DNA of 64,000 bases from Leptolyngbya sp. Heron Island J. Its GTDB lineage: Bacteria > Cyanobacteriota > Cyanobacteriia > Phormidesmidales > Phormidesmidaceae. The notes beneath the pieces were generated by a model, which saw nothing but the letters and a program-made list of their open reading frames with translations, did not search any database and was not told the origin of the DNA. This document shows positions 48,742 through 58,458 of this stretch, piece by piece (position 1 is the stretch's first letter; every line of letters begins with the position of its first letter). The DNA lies in assembly GCF_000482245.1 (NCBI RefSeq), contig NZ_AWNH01000031.1:1-64000 (forward strand), read 5' to 3'. Made by a program: the position numbers and the translations under genes.

Positions 48742-49171
48742 TCGTCTCCTCAAGCAGGTCGAGCCTAAATAAACGGGGTGTAAAAGCGGGCCGTAGGAAA
48801 GGTTTTGTTAAAAAAACAGTGTTAAGTTACAAATACAAGAATGACTACACTTCCTCAGTGGGCAATGCAGTCAAACCAATATTTTGCAGGGCTTTTGCTA
48901 GCATCCGATAGCTATAATGGGAGCAATGGGCAGGATTCAGACAGCAACCGTCATGCACTAAACGTTATGAACAGGATGAGTGCAAAAAATTAGCCGATTG
49001 GCTACCGTAAGGCTAACGCATAGCCGAGGTAGTATATCACAAATCAGCAGTGAAATTTAATACTTTTGTCACTTTGTATTTTTATTTGGTAATGCAGCTT
49101 TTTATATCTAGCGTTTAGCTGCGGTTTGGTTTATTGGGCACCGGGATTCGTATCGCTGTTTTTGATTAGTG
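48742..49171. other. Leader and intergenic region upstream of rpoB
   Basis: About 430 bases between tatD and rpoB. A Shine-Dalgarno sequence for rpoB is at its left edge. A TATAAT-like stretch (complement of the TATAATGG area near 48913-48920) could be a promoter for rpoB on the minus strand. No ORF or clear terminator is seen. Confidence 0.4.
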
Positions 49172-49978
49172 CTAGCTGGTGCCGCTGACGAATGAAGTCT
49201 CAGGTAGATTGAATAAAGCTCTGGCATTAGCTGTCGTTTGAGCTGCCAGGGCTTCCAGGGATGTGTCGCGAAGATTAGCGACAAACTTGGCGACGTGAAG
49301 AACGTTAGCTGGCTGATTACGCTTTTCTTTTCGCTTAGGGACTGGGGTCAAAAATGGACAATCGGTTTCTACAAGAATGCGATCGCATCCAACCATTTGA
49401 GCCGATGCCTGCACCTGGGTTGCGCTTTTAAAGGTGACAATGCCACTAAAGCTAACATAGAACCCCAGATCCAAAAACCACTGCGTTTCCTCTGGTGTCC
49501 CCGTCCAGCAGTGCATCACGCCTTGCACAGGGCCGCGCTCACGCCAAAAGTCCTGTAGCACTTCACGCATAGTCACTGCGGCATCACGACAGTGAATGAT
49601 GACTGGCAGACTAAGATCGTAAGCAATAGCTAGCTGAGCTCGAAACGCCTCAATTTGACACGCTTGATCATCAGCCTTGAAGAAATCCAAGCCAGTTTCC
49701 CCAATCGCTACCACTCGCTGATCCGAGCGAGCCAATTGGCAAATGCGAGCCGCAAGATCCGGCGTCCACTTATCCATATCTAACGGATGCAAACCTACCG
49801 CAAACGATACCTCACTAAACCGATCGGCAATCGCTTGAATACCATCAAACTCCGACGGTTCAACACATGAATGCACTAGATGGACGACGCCAGCTCGTCG
49901 CCAAGCTGCCGCAACCTCATCCAGATCAGACTGGAAACTATCAAAGTTGATGTGAACGTGGGTATCAACCAGCTGCAT
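49172..49978 (-). CDS. tatD: TatD-family metal-dependent DNase
   Basis: 268 residues. Metal-binding motifs of the TIM-barrel TatD family: [11 protein letters not shown] at the N-terminus, [11 protein letters not shown] near residue 95, [15 protein letters not shown] and [12 protein letters not shown]. TatD proteins are 3'-5' exodeoxyribonucleases and have been tied to DNA repair and turnover. It lies 5 bases after rpsT and upstream of rpoB, the usual cyanobacterial order, and is probably co-transcribed with rpsT. Confidence 0.93.
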   Translation of the reverse strand: MQLVDTHVHINFDSFQSDLDEVAAAWRRAGVVHLVHSCVEPSEFDGIQAIADRFSEVSFAVGLHPLDMDKWTPDLAARICQLARSDQRVVAIGETGLDFFKADDQACQIEAFRAQLAIAYDLSLPVIIHCRDAAVTMREVLQDFWRERGPVQGVMHCWTGTPEETQWFLDLGFYVSFSGIVTFKSATQVQASAQMVGCDRILVETDCPFLTPVPKRKEKRNQPANVLHVAKFVANLRDTSLEALAAQTTANARALFNLPETSFVSGTS

Positions 49979-49983
49979 GGGTG

Positions 49984-50298
<315 letters not shown>

Positions 50299-50438
50299 TC
50301 AGGACTTCAAATTATAGCATCAAAGAGCATTAAGCAGCTCTTGAGCTGTCATAATCTAACTAGTCTATCAGGCTGTCTCTAGCTAATCCGCGCTAAGCTA
50401 TAACAGTCATACGTCTCCCACCCTCGCTACCCGCCTCA

Positions 50439-51731
50439 ATGTTGCGAACTCTGTACAAGCTTAGCGAAGCGCAGGCCGAACTCCAGCGCATTTGCGATCG
50501 CATCCACACCGAACAGGTGCTTGAGCAAGAAGCCACTGTTCGAGAAATCCTCAGCGCCATCCGAACTTCTGGGGATGAGGCACTCTTGCACTACACAGCC
50601 AGATTTGACCAGCAAACTCTGACCGCTAACAGCTTACGCATCAGCGGGGCAGAAATTGATACGGCCTATCAGCAAGTTTCTAGCGACCTGCTAAACGCCA
50701 TCCGTCTAGCCTGCAAGAACGTCAAAGCCTTTCATCAACAGCGACTCCCTAAAAATTGGGTCACCTTTGAAGAAAACGGTGTTGTCCTGGGTAAGCGATA
50801 TTCCGCAGTGGCCCGTGCTGGCATTTACGTTCCTGGCGGTCGCGCCGCCTACCCCAGCACGGTGATTATGAACGCGATCCCAGCCCAGGTAGCGGGGGTT
50901 GAACGTTTGGTCATGGTTACCCCTACCCCCAAAGGCCACATCAACCCGGCCGTTTTGGTAGCCGCCCAGGAAGCCGGTGTGCAAGAAATTTATCGTATCG
51001 GTGGAGCCCAAGCCATTGGAGCGTTGGCCTACGGCACAGCCACCGTACCCAAGGTGGACGTCATTAGCGGCCCCGGCAATGTCTATGTCACTTTGGCCAA
51101 AAAGCAAGTTTACGGCACCGTGGGCATCGACTCTTTGGCAGGCCCCTCAGAGGTGTTAATCATTGCTGACCATACCGCCAACCCTATTCATGTCACTGCC
51201 GATTTACTCGCCCAGGCAGAGCATGACCCCATGGCCGCCGCCATTTTGCTAACCACCGACAGCACCCTGGCAGAGAAAGTGGTGGTGGAAGTGGATCGAC
51301 AGCTCGCCGGGCATCCTCGTCAAACCCTTACCGAAAAAGCAATTGCCAACTACGGCATTGCTATTGTCGTAGAGTCCTTAGATGTTGCAGCTCAGCTCTC
51401 TAACCAATTTGCCCCTGAGCATCTGGAACTGGAGGTAGAAGACCCTTGGTCACTGCTAGAGCACATCACCCAGGCCGGGGCCATCTTTCTGGGCCATGAC
51501 ACCCCGGAAGCTGTTGGCGATTATTTAGCAGGTCCTAACCACACTCTGCCCACATCTGGAGCAGCCCGGTACGCCTCACCCTTGAGCACTGAAACCTTTA
51601 TGAAGCATTCCAGCCTGATTCAGTACTCAAAGTCTGCTCTGAGCGATGTGGCCGGAGCCATTGATGCCCTAACGAGCGCAGAAGGACTGCCGTCCCATGG
51701 CGATTCGGTCCGACTGCGAGTAGAGGAATAG
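50439..51731 (+). CDS. hisD: Histidinol dehydrogenase
   Basis: 430 residues. It oxidises histidinol to histidine in two NAD-dependent steps. Family blocks: VAVARAGIYVPGG-type segment (ARAGIYVPGGRAAYPSTVIMN), EIYRIGGAQAIGALAYGT, the signature DVISGPGNVYVTLAKKQVYG, IDSLAGPSEVLIIAD, LAQAEHDPMAAAILLT (Zn and catalytic His/Glu) and FAPEHLEL with NHTLPTSGAARY. Full length. It is divergent from rpsT and followed by a repeat hairpin at 51778. Confidence 0.96.
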   Translation: MLRTLYKLSEAQAELQRICDRIHTEQVLEQEATVREILSAIRTSGDEALLHYTARFDQQTLTANSLRISGAEIDTAYQQVSSDLLNAIRLACKNVKAFHQQRLPKNWVTFEENGVVLGKRYSAVARAGIYVPGGRAAYPSTVIMNAIPAQVAGVERLVMVTPTPKGHINPAVLVAAQEAGVQEIYRIGGAQAIGALAYGTATVPKVDVISGPGNVYVTLAKKQVYGTVGIDSLAGPSEVLIIADHTANPIHVTADLLAQAEHDPMAAAILLTTDSTLAEKVVVEVDRQLAGHPRQTLTEKAIANYGIAIVVESLDVAAQLSNQFAPEHLELEVEDPWSLLEHITQAGAIFLGHDTPEAVGDYLAGPNHTLPTSGAARYASPLSTETFMKHSSLIQYSKSALSDVAGAIDALTSAEGLPSHGDSVRLRVEE

Positions 51732-51777
51732 GCTCCAGCAGCCTCAGGATTTAAGTTTTAATAATCAATATCCAACG

Positions 51778-51821
51778 TTGGGTTGAGCAGGTCTAAAACA
51801 TTGGCACCAAGCTCAACCCAA
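51778..51821. repeat. Hairpin of the GTTGGGTTGA repeat type after hisD
   Basis: 11-bp perfect arms, TTGGGTTGAGC (51778-51788) and GCTCAACCCAA (51811-51821), with a 22-base loop. The arms share TTGGGTTGA with the repeats at 9761-10043. It lies between the convergent hisD and the SRPBCC-like gene and may help end both transcripts, though no T-run is present. Confidence 0.6.
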
Positions 51822-51831
51822 AACTGATTAG

Positions 51832-52239
51832 TTACTCAGACTTGGGGGCAGCCTGACGGTTCTGCCAGGCCAGAAACAGCTGTAGTCTCAACAAGCTAGT
51901 CGTCTGAGCAATATTGAGAGGCAGAGTAGACACCCCTTCTAATCGAGATTGGACCCAGCCATCTCCCCAATGCCACTCGTGAAAACCATCAACCCCTCGA
52001 TGGAGTAAAAAGCGAATGGAAGTCTCAGATATACTCTCAATTGTGTGGTCAACCCGAATCGGCCCCACGTAGCTGGAAAATGACTGTCCTGTCTGCAACG
52101 GTGATTTAAAGTCATCGGAAAATTGTTGTGGCCATAACCACTGCCGCAACTGCTCCGCTTGCGTCAAACTTTTCCGTAGTTGAACCACTGTCGCATCAAT
52201 TTCAATTCGTAGGGTACTTTGCTGATAAATCCCAAACAT
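51832..52239 (-). CDS. SRPBCC-like hypothetical protein
   Basis: 135 residues from ATG 52239; an upstream in-frame start at 52296 is possible. The pattern LRIEIDATVVQLRKSLTQAEQLRQWLWPQQF, then SFSSYVGPIRVDHTIESIS, WHWGDGWVQSRLEGVSTLPLNIAQTTSLLRLQLFLA resembles a START/SRPBCC helix-grip fold, with strands and a long C-terminal helix. A small hydrophobic ligand is expected for the fold, but nothing identifies it. Confidence 0.6.
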   Translation of the reverse strand: MFGIYQQSTLRIEIDATVVQLRKSLTQAEQLRQWLWPQQFSDDFKSPLQTGQSFSSYVGPIRVDHTIESISETSIRFLLHRGVDGFHEWHWGDGWVQSRLEGVSTLPLNIAQTTSLLRLQLFLAWQNRQAAPKSE

Positions 52240-52460
52240 AGCGTTAGTGCGTTTCCTAATAGTGGGACAGGTGATAGTCCCCTGATTAACCGACACCCTG
52301 ACGCGACGGCTCTACTACTACAATATTAAGTATCCTGAAGGTTGCTGTCTTTCGATCAGATTTAATCTGAAAAACTCAGCAAAGTCGGGAGTTATTTCAG
52401 CTTGATTAACTAGATCTATCGGCAGCAACATACTTAGCACTGTAAGCACAAAACAAAACT

Positions 52461-53369
52461 ATGGCGGACCAGCTCATTCGAGCAGTAGCAGCAGATGGCG
52501 GCATTAGAGTTGTTGGAGCCATCACCACACGTTTAGTCGAAGAAGCCAGAACTCGCCACAAACTTTCCTATGTTGCCACAGCGGCCTTGGGTAGGACCTT
52601 AACGGCTGGAGCCCTTCTGGTTTCTAATATGAAGCGTGAAGACTCGCGCATTAATATCCAGATTCAGGGAGATGGTCCCCTGGGCGGTCTTCTAGTTGAT
52701 GCGCGGCTTGATGGCAGTATACGAGGCTATGTGTCTGATCCATCGGTAGAATTACCTCCTAATCCCCAGGGCAAACTAGATGTCGGCAGAGCAGTCGGAC
52801 GGAATGGTTACTTGTATGTAGTGCGGGATTCAGGGCTAGGGTATCCCTACTCCAGCACAGTTGAACTAGTCTCAGGGGAAATTGGCGAGGATCTGACACA
52901 GTACCTGGCGACTTCAGAGCAAACCCCTTCTGCTCTGGTGCTCGGTGTATTTGTTGACCAAAACGGGGTTGAAGCCGCAGGCGGTTTATTGCTCCAGATC
53001 CTGCCAAAAGCAGCGACCGATGACCTCTTGATCTCGACGTTGGAGTCTCGATTGGCCTCATTGACTGGGTTTACCCCTATGTTGCGGGCTAAAAAAACGC
53101 TGCCTCAAATTTTTGAGGATCTAGTAGGCGATATGGGGTTAGAAATTTTTCCAGAAAGTCAGCTCCTGAGATTTCATTGTCCCTGCGACGGCAACCGCAT
53201 GCTGTCTGCCCTCAAGCTATTAGGGGAAGATGAACTACAAGACATGATCAACAAGCGTGAACCGGCTGAAGCGATTTGCCACTTTTGTGGTGACAAGTAT
53301 GAAGCTGAATGCGATCGCTTAACGGACTTGCTAACAGAGCTAAAAATGGAAAATGCTAATCGAGCATAA
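52461..53369 (+). CDS. hslO: Redox-regulated chaperone Hsp33
   Basis: 302 residues. Cytosolic holdase activated by oxidation. The N-terminal domain has the typical start DQLIRAVAADGGIRV and GRTLTAGALL; the C-terminal redox switch carries the zinc-binding cysteines CPCD (about residue 236) and CHFCGDKYE (about 270), i.e. CxC and CxxC. The stop codon is immediately followed by the stop codon of the convergent kinase gene, with no bases between. Confidence 0.95.
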   Translation: MADQLIRAVAADGGIRVVGAITTRLVEEARTRHKLSYVATAALGRTLTAGALLVSNMKREDSRINIQIQGDGPLGGLLVDARLDGSIRGYVSDPSVELPPNPQGKLDVGRAVGRNGYLYVVRDSGLGYPYSSTVELVSGEIGEDLTQYLATSEQTPSALVLGVFVDQNGVEAAGGLLLQILPKAATDDLLISTLESRLASLTGFTPMLRAKKTLPQIFEDLVGDMGLEIFPESQLLRFHCPCDGNRMLSALKLLGEDELQDMINKREPAEAICHFCGDKYEAECDRLTDLLTELKMENANRA

Positions 53370-54692
53370 TCACCCTGCCAAGCGTTGATAGGCGGCAGCA
53401 ACGGCATCGTCTCCCCCCACATTGCCGGGGAACAAGACAACAGGCAAACTGGGAAACTGGGGATGGTCAATTCCGGTGGTAACAACAGACACCCCTGGAA
53501 TCACTTGCCCCAGGAGCCTAGCCGAGGTTAAAGCTAAACCCTTGCTGAGGGTATCATTGGAGGTAATCCCCCCTTTGCTAATGAGGAAGCCAAGGTCGGC
53601 AGGCAATCCACGCACAACCTCCATCAGCAAGTTAGAAACAGATTCACCAAACGCCAGACGGGTGGTGACATCAGCAAAGGTAAGTTCTTGACGACTGGTA
53701 TAGATGACAGCAGTTTTACCCTGAGCATAAATGGTTTGCACCTGAGCAACTACCTCAGCCACAATCGCATCTGCCTCAGCTGGGTTCTCTTGCAAACGAG
53801 CCACCTCCACTTCTAGCCCGCTCACCCCTGGCTGTTTCAAAAGATACTCTAACTGACGAGTTGTCTTTTTCACATGGGAGCCCACCAGCACCACTCCTGG
53901 CTTATGGTTGCGAGTATAGCGGGCCATTTCAGCAGGGGCAATAGGCTGCGCAGGGAGAGCCGCCAAAGACGTCAACAAACTAGCCGCACTCCGGAAGAGA
54001 AACTTTTTTCCCTGGGCGGCAGCCTCTAACAATTCTTGAGAAAAGTGATCGAGGTCCTTCTGATAGTGAGCATCAACAGCCACACAAACGTTGTTCTTTA
54101 GGGCCATAAGTCGATCAGCTGTATCTTGCCGTAACACGTCAAGGGTGAACCGTTCTACTTGATCAGCAACAATCTTCCCAGCTGTTTTCTCAGCAACATA
54201 ATCAGGTAAGTAGCTATAGCTATAGCCAAAAACAGAATCCTTCGCAAACTCAGTTTCATGCACAGGGGTGCGTACACCATCAGTCTCAATATAGTGAGTA
54301 CTATCGATGGTAATGCGCCCCGCCTCAAAGAAAGCTGGCACCATAAAATGAGCATCAAAAGGCCCCAGTTCTGCAGCAATCACATCTGTTTCCAACGGAT
54401 AGTGACCCCGTAAAGTAGAATCAGAACGACTGACAACTAAATATTCTTGCGTGTTAGTTTCACTCAGCGCCTGTTTAAGATTGTGACAAACTTCGCGCGT
54501 TGTGCGTTCTGCATCGGCTGCCGTCAGAGAGCGCGTGTTGGCCAAAATAAAGAAGATTGGAGAATCATCTAATAGCCCTTGTTTGAGGGTAGACACATCC
54601 CACTTCAACAACAACAAGCAGCTGTGAACCGTCTGGGAGCCGGTGGGGTCATCGTCAATAGCAATTATTTTGGGGCGTTTAGAATCAGACAT
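53370..54692 (-). CDS. Four-carbon acid sugar kinase family protein (DUF1537)
   Basis: 440 residues. The N-terminal domain has KIIAIDDDPTGSQTVHSC and VSRSDSTLRGHYPLETDVI, which bind the sugar acid. The C-terminal nucleotide-binding domain has GLEVEVARL, LISKGGITSNDTLSKGL and PVVLFPGNVGGDDAV. Characterised members phosphorylate D-threonate, D-erythronate or related acids; the substrate here is unknown. There is no adjacent aldolase or isomerase of that pathway. pdxA-type dehydrogenases (PdxA2) often pair with this family, and a pdxA gene lies about 0.9 kb away on the other strand. Confidence 0.87.
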   Translation of the reverse strand: MSDSKRPKIIAIDDDPTGSQTVHSCLLLLKWDVSTLKQGLLDDSPIFFILANTRSLTAADAERTTREVCHNLKQALSETNTQEYLVVSRSDSTLRGHYPLETDVIAAELGPFDAHFMVPAFFEAGRITIDSTHYIETDGVRTPVHETEFAKDSVFGYSYSYLPDYVAEKTAGKIVADQVERFTLDVLRQDTADRLMALKNNVCVAVDAHYQKDLDHFSQELLEAAAQGKKFLFRSAASLLTSLAALPAQPIAPAEMARYTRNHKPGVVLVGSHVKKTTRQLEYLLKQPGVSGLEVEVARLQENPAEADAIVAEVVAQVQTIYAQGKTAVIYTSRQELTFADVTTRLAFGESVSNLLMEVVRGLPADLGFLISKGGITSNDTLSKGLALTSARLLGQVIPGVSVVTTGIDHPQFPSLPVVLFPGNVGGDDAVAAAYQRLAG

Positions 54693-54751
54693 GGGGTAAC
54701 AAACTGTTGGTAGACTAACCTCGATCAGGACATTAGACAGTGATGACTCGA

Positions 54752-55519
54752 CTATTCCACTGCTGGGGGCGTTGTAGTGGCATTAAGATTATCCAGTAAT
54801 TCCCCAAAACTTTCGGGGGGCACTCCAGGAGGTACTAACAAACCACCCATCAAAAAGCTGGGGGTACGACCTATTTTTAGTTTTTCGGCCAGGGCTAGAT
54901 CCTGGTCAACGGCAGCTTGAGCCTCTTCGCTGTTGCGATCGCGATTAAACTTTTCTATGTCTAGGCCGATTTGCTCAGCAAGTTCCACGTATAGATCGTC
55001 TCCCAAACGATCTTGGTTGGCAAAAAGCCCAGTGTGATAGATCCAAAACTGATCCTGCCGAGCAGCAGCCCATGAAGCTTTAGCTGCCGGTTCCGCTTCA
55101 GGATGAATACTTTTGAGGGGTAAATGTTTGTACACATACAGCACCTCATCGCCACGTTCCTCAACAAAGTCCTTCATGTGGACTGACGCCACCGCACAAA
55201 ATGGGCATTCAAAGTCAGAGAACTTCACCACCACCACTTCTGCATCAGCATTACCTCTGGTAGGTGATTCACCAATAAACATCGCGCGATCCATTGATGA
55301 TAGGACCTGATTGACCTCATCTTGATGGGCTCTCCACTCAGCCTCAACGGCTTCAATATCAGCTTCACTGGGAGGCTCCGCCTGCTGTGTTTCGGCTTGT
55401 TCTTGGGTCTCCGGAGCCTGGGCTGAATCATTAGAACCACAGCCGACCAGCGTCAATAGGACAACGCCAGCAGCAATACGCATCAAAATGGTTTTGAATG
55501 CCATGGAAGGAACCGACAT
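54752..55519 (-). CDS. DsbA-like thioredoxin-fold lipoprotein
   Basis: 255 residues. A hydrophobic N-terminus ends in the lipobox LVGC near residue 27, then a Glu/Gln-rich linker, so the protein is probably a periplasmic lipoprotein. The Thioredoxin_4/DsbA domain has VKFSDFECPFCAVAS (CPFC site) near residue 105, KHLPLKSIHPEA and a cis-Pro loop GRTPSFLMGG. It resembles disulfide oxidoreductases that act outside the cytoplasm. In-frame ATG at 55501 is an alternative start. It is divergent from pdxA. Confidence 0.87.
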   Translation of the reverse strand: MSVPSMAFKTILMRIAAGVVLLTLVGCGSNDSAQAPETQEQAETQQAEPPSEADIEAVEAEWRAHQDEVNQVLSSMDRAMFIGESPTRGNADAEVVVVKFSDFECPFCAVASVHMKDFVEERGDEVLYVYKHLPLKSIHPEAEPAAKASWAAARQDQFWIYHTGLFANQDRLGDDLYVELAEQIGLDIEKFNRDRNSEEAQAAVDQDLALAEKLKIGRTPSFLMGGLLVPPGVPPESFGELLDNLNATTTPPAVE

Positions 55520-55583
55520 AGCGACCTACTCACGCTAACACTTTGTTTTATCGTTGGGAAATAAGGAAGCGGGAGACAAGTAC

Positions 55584-56591
55584 ATGAATGTCGCTAAAAC
55601 ACCAAAGCTACTGATCACGCTGGGTGATATGGCAGGAATTGGACCAGAGGTAGTGCTGAAGGCATTGCCATTGGTAGAGCCAACAGCAGAACTGACCCTG
55701 GTGGGTAACCAACATCAACTCATCGCCATCAGTCAGCAACTCAACCTACCGCTAGCCGACTATCCTATTATTGATGTACCCTTAGCAGCCGAGCAGACTC
55801 TATGCTTGGGGCAAGGAGATGCCGCCAGTGGCGATCTGAGTTTTCGCAGCTTGCAAACGGCTATTCACTATTGTCTTAAGGATGGTTATGACGGGGTTGT
55901 TACTGCCCCCATTGCCAAATCAGCCTGGTTAGCCGCAGGACACCATTATCCGGGTCAAACCGAACTGTTAGCAGAAATGGCCGATGTGAAGCGGTTTGGC
56001 ATGTTGTTTGTAGCAAAGTCCCCCTTAACTCAGTGGACATTGCGAACGCTACTGGCAACGACCCATATTCCCCTACGACAGGTACCTGAGGCCCTGACAC
56101 CAGAGTTAATGACGCTCAAATTAGAGCTGCTACTAACCTGTTTGGAACAAGATTTTGGCATAGAACAACCACAGGTTGCGATCGCAGGTCTCAACCCCCA
56201 TAGTGGAGAACAAGGCCAACTGGGTCGAGAAGAAATCGACTGGTTAATTCCCTGGATTAATACCCAAAGACAGCGATTTCCCCATGTCACCATAGACGGC
56301 CCCGTGCCACCAGATACCCTCTGGGTCAGCCCAGCCCAAGCCTGGCAAAATCCTCAACACCAGGCCCACCATGGATATATAGCTCTATATCACGATCAGG
56401 GCTTAATTCCAGTTAAAATGCTAGGCTTCGATCAGGCAGTCAATACCACCATCGGTTTACCCTTCATTCGCACCTCCCCCGACCATGGCACCGCTTTTGA
56501 CATCGCTGGTCAAGGCATCGCTCGCCCCGATAGTATGTTAGCCGCCATCAATCTAGCCATTGACCTAGCAACCCAGCGACATTTAAATTGA
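55584..56591 (+). CDS. pdxA: 4-hydroxythreonine-4-phosphate dehydrogenase
   Basis: 335 residues from the ATG at 55584, with GGGAGA upstream; a TTG at 55554 is less likely. It oxidises 4-phosphohydroxy-threonine in pyridoxal-phosphate synthesis. Motifs: [27 protein letters not shown] and the metal-site segments [44 protein letters not shown] and [15 protein letters not shown]. The nearby acid sugar kinase leaves open a PdxA2-like role in threonate metabolism, but the genes are not in one operon. Confidence 0.93.
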   Translation: MNVAKTPKLLITLGDMAGIGPEVVLKALPLVEPTAELTLVGNQHQLIAISQQLNLPLADYPIIDVPLAAEQTLCLGQGDAASGDLSFRSLQTAIHYCLKDGYDGVVTAPIAKSAWLAAGHHYPGQTELLAEMADVKRFGMLFVAKSPLTQWTLRTLLATTHIPLRQVPEALTPELMTLKLELLLTCLEQDFGIEQPQVAIAGLNPHSGEQGQLGREEIDWLIPWINTQRQRFPHVTIDGPVPPDTLWVSPAQAWQNPQHQAHHGYIALYHDQGLIPVKMLGFDQAVNTTIGLPFIRTSPDHGTAFDIAGQGIARPDSMLAAINLAIDLATQRHLN

Positions 56592-57194
56592 ACCAACTAA
56601 GCAGTTGAGTTCTGCGTAACAAAAATCACATCGAGCAATAGAAAAATTTGCCATTTCTAGGGAACTTTTTTGAAAGTGATCCGTGAGCGTACATATTTTT
56701 GGGGTCAATCTCCTATGTAGATAAAAAAACTCTACAAATCCTGTAAATTCTATGGTTCAAAGTGGAGTTTGATCTGTACAATGGCCAGTGACATACAAGT
56801 TTTGTTTCAAGGAACCAGGGGACTAAAAGTCCCCTTTTTTTCTTTAAAGAGCATCGAGGAATTTACGGATCTAACTAGGATTGAAAATCACTCTATGCAG
56901 TATGAAGAACGATTCTTAATTAAGCATTTTTTCAAGCTGTAGCATGACCTATGACAAAGGACAGAAGAATGAGAATGGAAGTATGCAGAAGATACTTGTA
57001 GTAGCACAGTTGCAAGACTCTAACTTCTCCTCACTAATCCGTCACCTGCTAGATCAACTTTGAATTTGAGCATTAGTCATGGCTGCATACCGTGCAGTAT
57101 CACAAACAAACCTGATCGATGGCGATCAAGAACGCTTTTAGCGGCAGAGCCGCTGGGAGACTCCCAGCCAGAGTCTGGGAGACAGGTAAGGGGG
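56592..57194. other. Long intergenic region with possible small RNA
   Basis: About 600 bases with no ORF of coding character. A strong terminator lies at 56818-56841 and a TACAAT -10-like hexamer at about 56776-56781 lies a short distance before it. The right part has a small hairpin CTGGGAG-AC-TCCCAG near 57156-57169. Confidence 0.45.
56818..56841 (+). terminator. Intrinsic terminator 226 bases after pdxA
   Basis: GGGGACT (56818-56824), loop AAA, AGTCCCC (56828-56834), then seven Ts. It could end the pdxA transcript or a short separate RNA. Confidence 0.92.
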
Positions 57195-58076
57195 TCAAAA
57201 GAGGCCTAGTTGTTGGGGTGGGGCTTGAATCAACGACCAGGGTAATGGTGGTACATCAATACCTGCTGTTTCTAGCTGTTCTTGAAAATAGCGCGCAATG
57301 TCGGGGGATTTGGCCTCATTGGGGCAATGCACAAAAAAGTAAACCGACCGTCCTTCGGCCAGCCATTTCCCCACATGCTGAACCCACTCCGCTAAGAAAT
57401 CACGATTATGCTCCAGCTCAGGATGACTGATATACCGCACTAGTACAAACGGAGCCGTTGACACTGGCAGCAGGGGAACTCGAGGCTTTTTGCGCTCTGA
57501 ACGCAGCTGCGGATCATCCGCTGGATTACTCCAGGTATAAATTGGACGCGTATCGAGCAACACGCGACCGACGCCAAAGCGAGTTAACAATGCATTTAGG
57601 CGCTCAGAGTAAGGTGGTTTAAACCAATCTGCATGGCGTACCTCCACCGCTAGCGGACTTTGCTGGTGGGGCCAGCTGGCTACAAACTTTGATAAATCGG
57701 CAAATGACCGGGGGCTATATCTGGGAGGCAGTTGGGCAAAAATTGGTCCTAGCTTTGGCCCCAGCCCCTGCATTAATTCAAGAAAGTCCAACGCAGCAGA
57801 TAGCTGCGGCATCAGCTCAGCTCCATGTGTAATGGTGCGCGGTAGTTTTGGACAAAAGCGAAATGGATTGGGGGTATTGTTAGCCCAGCGCTGTACTGTC
57901 TCCGGCGTTGGGATGGAATAGAAGGTGGTGTTGCCTTCTACACAGGTCATGCGATCGCTATACAGCCGCAAAAAATCAGTCGGGCGACTGCCCGCTGGAT
58001 AAAAATCACCCAGCCATTCCTTATAGGCCCAAACTGCACAGCCGATACGAAAATCCGCTAACTTGCTCACCCTCAT
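57195..58076 (-). CDS. DUF72-domain protein (YecE-like)
   Basis: 293 residues with a TIM-barrel-like DUF72 pattern: RIGCAVWAYKEWLGDFYP at the N-terminus, VEGNTTFYSIPTPETV, FRFCPKLPRTITH, LGPIFAQLPPRYSP, LAVEVRHADWF and a C-terminal VYFFVHCPNE-type segment. The biochemical activity of the family is not established. The gene lies 13 bases after the glutaredoxin gene on the same strand, so the two are probably co-transcribed. Confidence 0.88.
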   Translation of the reverse strand: MRVSKLADFRIGCAVWAYKEWLGDFYPAGSRPTDFLRLYSDRMTCVEGNTTFYSIPTPETVQRWANNTPNPFRFCPKLPRTITHGAELMPQLSAALDFLELMQGLGPKLGPIFAQLPPRYSPRSFADLSKFVASWPHQQSPLAVEVRHADWFKPPYSERLNALLTRFGVGRVLLDTRPIYTWSNPADDPQLRSERKKPRVPLLPVSTAPFVLVRYISHPELEHNRDFLAEWVQHVGKWLAEGRSVYFFVHCPNEAKSPDIARYFQEQLETAGIDVPPLPWSLIQAPPQQLGLF

Positions 58077-58089
58077 AGTGTTGCCTTAA

Positions 58090-58416
58090 TTACCCAGCCT
58101 GGGTTAACAACGGATCGAGCTGACCACGACTATCGAGGGCATACAGATCGTCACATCCACCAACATGACGATCGTTGATAAAAATTTGGGGTACACTGCG
58201 ACGCTGGTTGGACCGCTCCGCCATCTTGGCACGGGCCGCTTGATCACCGTCGATTTTATATTCCGTAAAAGTGACCCCTTTCCACCACAGCAATAGCTTG
58301 GCGCGTATACAGTAGGGGCAGGCCTGCCATGTATAAATTTCTACATTGGCTTTGACATCATCAGAGTTGCGACCTAGCAAACGATTGAGCAATTGCATGG
58401 GCATGCGGTTAACCAT
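58090..58416 (-). CDS. grxC: Glutaredoxin
   Basis: 108 residues. The dithiol active site CPYC lies in VEIYTWQACPYCIRAK near residue 34, with SVPQIFINDRHVGGCDDL carrying the cis-Pro and glutathione-binding GG. The N-terminal extension before VEIYT is about 26 residues; starts at 58416, 58404 or 58398 are all ATG. The first would place the start codon inside the left arm of the inverted repeat at 58413. It leads a two-gene unit with the DUF72 gene. Confidence 0.92.
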   Translation of the reverse strand: MVNRMPMQLLNRLLGRNSDDVKANVEIYTWQACPYCIRAKLLLWWKGVTFTEYKIDGDQAARAKMAERSNQRRSVPQIFINDRHVGGCDDLYALDSRGQLDPLLTQAG

Positions 58417-58458
58417 AGAGATACTAACGTCGTATTCACAGCGCTAGTATCTCTATGG
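58413..58458. repeat. 14-bp perfect inverted repeat at the start of the glutaredoxin gene
   Basis: CCATAGAGATACTA at 58413-58426 and TAGTATCTCTATGG at 58445-58458, loop 18 bases, with partial pairing continuing inward (CG/CG) and outward. It overlaps the first ATG of grxC and could be an operator or a 5'-leader hairpin hiding that start. Confidence 0.75.
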
